Assembly: GCA_051649785.1 (NCBI GenBank)
Contig: JBOFHT010000103.1
Coordinates: forward strand, 1-6,994
Origin: JBOFHT01 sp051649785
GTDB lineage: Archaea > Methanobacteriota > Methanobacteria > Methanobacteriales > Methanobacteriaceae
Reading direction: 5' to 3'
DNA: 6,994 nt
This document shows positions 5,355 through 6,994 of this stretch, in pieces. The notes below the pieces were generated by a model. It searched no databases. It was not told where the DNA came from and saw only the letters and a program-made list of their open reading frames with translations. Position numbers and translations under genes: made by a program. Within the stretch, counting starts at the first letter, position 1. Every line of letters starts with the position of its first letter.

Positions 5355-5754
5355 AATTTCATCTTTGAATTTATATTCAATAAATTTAACTTGTATAATC
5401 TTTTATTAATTTCAATAATAAATATTACTACTATTAACAAGATAAAAGGAAAAGAAGTTTTTGAAATATGGGGATATAATTATTACTTTTCATGAGATTT
5501 AAAACTATTATTAATAATCACTATAAACATAATTTTTTGTCTAAATCATCAATATTTATAAATATATACAAACTATATATTATATATGAGCAAATAAAAT
5601 ATTATCAATGAATTTTTTTTATTGTATATTAATTAATAAGTTATAAAACACTAAAAAAAATGAATGATTCATTATATGAGGACCTAGCTTCAAGAAAAAA
5701 TATAACTAAAATCTAATAGATTTAAAGACTTAATTAAATACAAAGGTGAAAAAA
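5355..5754 (+). other. AT-rich intergenic region
   Basis: These 400 bp carry no convincing gene. A hairpin at 5365-5389 follows the upstream stop codon. An 18-codon frame (5660-5716, starting MNDSLYEDLASRK) has no ribosome site and is treated as chance. TATA-like words are frequent, including TTATAAAAC at 5641-5649 and TTTAAAGA near 5720-5727, so the promoter of the next gene cannot be fixed. The ribosome site of that gene is at 5744-5748. Confidence 0.5.
5365..5389 (+). terminator. Hairpin after the two-helix membrane protein gene
   Basis: TTGAATTTAT (5365-5374) pairs with ATAAATTTAA (5380-5389) with one G-U pair around the loop ATTCA, 11 bases after the stop codon. A T-rich stretch follows at about 5400. 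The stem is almost entirely A-T, so a terminator role is only suggested. Confidence 0.35.
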
Positions 5755-5757
5755 ATG
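5744..5757 (+). promoter_or_regulatory. Ribosome site that fixes the start at ATG 5755
   Basis: AGGTG (5744-5748) matches the archaeal anti-Shine-Dalgarno sequence and lies six bases before ATG 5755. The in-frame GTG at 5746 is part of this site and therefore is unlikely to be the start codon. Choosing 5755 shortens the protein by three residues (MKK). Confidence 0.7.
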
Positions 5758-6447
5758 GCATCTACTGATTATTTTGGAATTTTTTTTAATATAGTCCAAT
5801 ATGCTATATTAATTGTAGGTATTATTCAGATAGTAAGTTATGTTTTTTCATTACTGGGACTTGATAGAAATAAGTATTTTATGAAAATCAGGTTATTTTT
5901 TAGAAAAATTAGGTTAAGTAGAAAAGAATTTGAAATAAGTGTTGCTAAATCATTTGATATTAAAAAAACAGAAAATATAAATAATTTTATAATTGAATTC
6001 ATTGATGATAAATTTAAAGAATATAATCCGAATAGTCAGGAAAAATCTAATTCCAAAATTGAAACGAGAATTAATAGATATAATTTTGATATAACCCTTT
6101 TTATTCATATTAATCCCGATGATGATGAAAAATATTGGATTAATATTAATCAAAGAAGTAAGGTTAAGTTTAAAGATATATCTAATTATTTAAATACAAC
6201 TTTTTATAATTTTCAATTATTTAACTTTATTGAATTTAATGCGACAACAAATAATGTTGATGTTACGATAAATATAGAAGGTATAGAAATGTTTGAAGTA
6301 CTTTTTGAAAACGTAGGAGAAACTATAATTGGTAATATTTCACTAATTAAAAATGGAGATAAGGCCAGTATGGTAAAAGTATCTGGAGTTCCTCAAATAG
6401 AGATTATACCAAAAGTAGAAAAGATAATTGAATTTGGATCATTATAA
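5755..6447 (+). CDS. Uncharacterised single-span membrane protein
   Basis: The 230-residue protein has one long hydrophobic segment at about 8-36 (starting FGIFFNIVQYAILIVGII), followed by a strongly basic stretch at 38-57 (RNKYFMKIRLFFRKIRLSRK). This predicts an outside N-terminus and a cytoplasmic C-terminal domain. The soluble part (about 58-230) alternates short strands and polar turns, including an acidic DDD at 122-124, and is rich in Asn and Ile. No family or active-site motif was recognised. The start is set by AGGTG six bases upstream. The gene stands alone after a 400-bp spacer, and its last six bases overlap the convergent gene on the other strand. Low GC and A-rich codons like those of the preceding membrane protein suggest that both belong to the same accessory region. 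Confidence 0.75.
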   Translation: MASTDYFGIFFNIVQYAILIVGIIQIVSYVFSLLGLDRNKYFMKIRLFFRKIRLSRKEFEISVAKSFDIKKTENINNFIIEFIDDKFKEYNPNSQEKSNSKIETRINRYNFDITLFIHINPDDDEKYWININQRSKVKFKDISNYLNTTFYNFQLFNFIEFNATTNNVDVTINIEGIEMFEVLFENVGETIIGNISLIKNGDKASMVKVSGVPQIEIIPKVEKIIEFGSL

Positions 6448-6994
6448 TAAAGGAATAATAATCTCACTAAAATAGCTTAAAAGTGTTTCTGAGCTACATT
6501 CTTTATTTCGAGAGCTAATAATTCCTTTTGAGTTTAATGTAATGATATATCCAAGATTATTTGAGGAATATTTAACTGAAGTTATTTCCCCTGCTTTTTC
6601 GATCACATGTTTATAAAGTTCATGGATTTTTTCTTCATCTTTTAATTGACCCGATAAATAAACGGATCTCATATTTTCATCTAATTCTTTAAACCAAGAA
6701 GAATGAATGGTGGAAGCATCATTAGTTGTTATATCTATTAAATTTTCTGTTTTAATTGCTAATTTATTTATTTCAAAATCTACAAATTCAATGCTCATAA
6801 AGATATCTTTTAAATTTGGTATTGCTGCATTTATTGTCCCTTCTTCTCCTTGAATAAAAAGATAAGTGTCTTCATTTTTTGTGGATATCCACATTTCTAA
6901 TTTATGGGATCTGGGAAAATGAACCATGCTTCCTCTATGAGCATAAGAATTTTTAAAATCGTGCTGAAATTCAAAATAAAATAAATTTTCTTCT
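6442..6994 (-). CDS. Unrecognised protein, 5' end outside window
   Basis: The frame is open from the right edge of the window to a TAA at 6444-6442, giving at least 183 residues. The ATG at 6927 is internal: the frame continues upstream without a stop (ENLFYFEFQHDFKNSYAHRG before it), and no ribosome site precedes it, so the true start lies beyond the window. The visible part looks soluble, mixing Ile/Leu-rich strands with acidic stretches (ELDENM, QLKDEEKIHELYKH), and ends in a hydrophobic helix (LLSYFSEIIIPLL). There is no membrane helix, no Cys cluster and no recognised motif. It converges on the membrane protein gene with a 6-bp overlap. Confidence 0.65.
   Translation of the reverse strand, partial: EENLFYFEFQHDFKNSYAHRGSMVHFPRSHKLEMWISTKNEDTYLFIQGEEGTINAAIPNLKDIFMSIEFVDFEINKLAIKTENLIDITTNDASTIHSSWFKELDENMRSVYLSGQLKDEEKIHELYKHVIEKAGEITSVKYSSNNLGYIITLNSKGIISSRNKECSSETLLSYFSEIIIPLL

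Noticed and set aside
5660..5716. 18-residue mini-ORF before the single-span membrane protein gene
   Set aside because: The composition is more protein-like than its surroundings, but there is no ribosome site and no recognisable similarity.
5950..6153. 67-codon open frame on the minus strand
   Set aside because: It lies wholly inside the plus-strand membrane protein gene, is almost only Ile, Asn, Phe and Lys, and has no ribosome site. It is an AT-bias shadow.
6925..6927. ATG 6927 (minus) as the start of the right-edge gene
   Set aside because: The frame continues open with protein-like sequence to the window edge and no ribosome site is present, so the gene is treated as partial.

Overview
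The window looks like DNA from a very AT-rich methanogenic archaeon of the order Methanobacteriales, most likely Methanosphaera or Methanobrevibacter. The base composition fits. So do Shine-Dalgarno sites of the GGAGG/GGTG type, archaeal BRE/TATA promoters and T-tract terminators. A coenzyme F420 oxidoreductase and a methanogen-type Cys-rich peptide/radical SAM pair point the same way. The genus is an inference; there is no rRNA or marker gene here.

Layout: (1) 1-65 is the tail of a gene entering from the left, followed by about 500 bp of AT-rich non-coding DNA with hairpins. (2) 585-1781 encodes an F420H2-dehydrogenase (FpoF/FrhB-type) flavo-iron-sulfur protein whose domains are in circularly permuted order. 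Its expected ATG, behind a strong ribosome site, reads ATA. (3) 1822-1952 carries a consensus BRE/TATA element, then a GC-rich foldable segment ending in T5, which is a candidate small RNA of about 90 nt. (4) 1986-2675 (minus) is a DUF3800 gene broken by a 47-bp double-palindrome insertion flanked by a 4-bp direct repeat. (5) 2856-4208 is a two-gene unit: a 54-residue peptide with two CxxC motifs, then a radical SAM/SPASM enzyme of the peptide-modifying type. (6) 4209-4466 holds only two overlapping mini-ORFs. (7) 4467-5354 and 5755-6447 are two unrecognised membrane-anchored proteins separated by 400 bp of non-coding DNA. (8) 6442-6994 (minus) is an unrecognised gene entering from the right that overlaps its convergent neighbour by 6 bp.

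How the genes relate: the clearest functional unit is the peptide plus radical SAM enzyme. It is probably transcribed from the TATA box at 2827-2834, with the enzyme modifying the peptide or a related substrate. No transporter, protease or immunity gene accompanies it. The F420 protein would move electrons between F420H2 and iron-sulfur clusters, but no partner subunit lies beside it. The right half, with orphan A-rich genes and long spacers, looks like accessory DNA. The main points for follow-up are the permuted enzyme, the small RNA candidate, the DUF3800-breaking element and the peptide/radical SAM pair.
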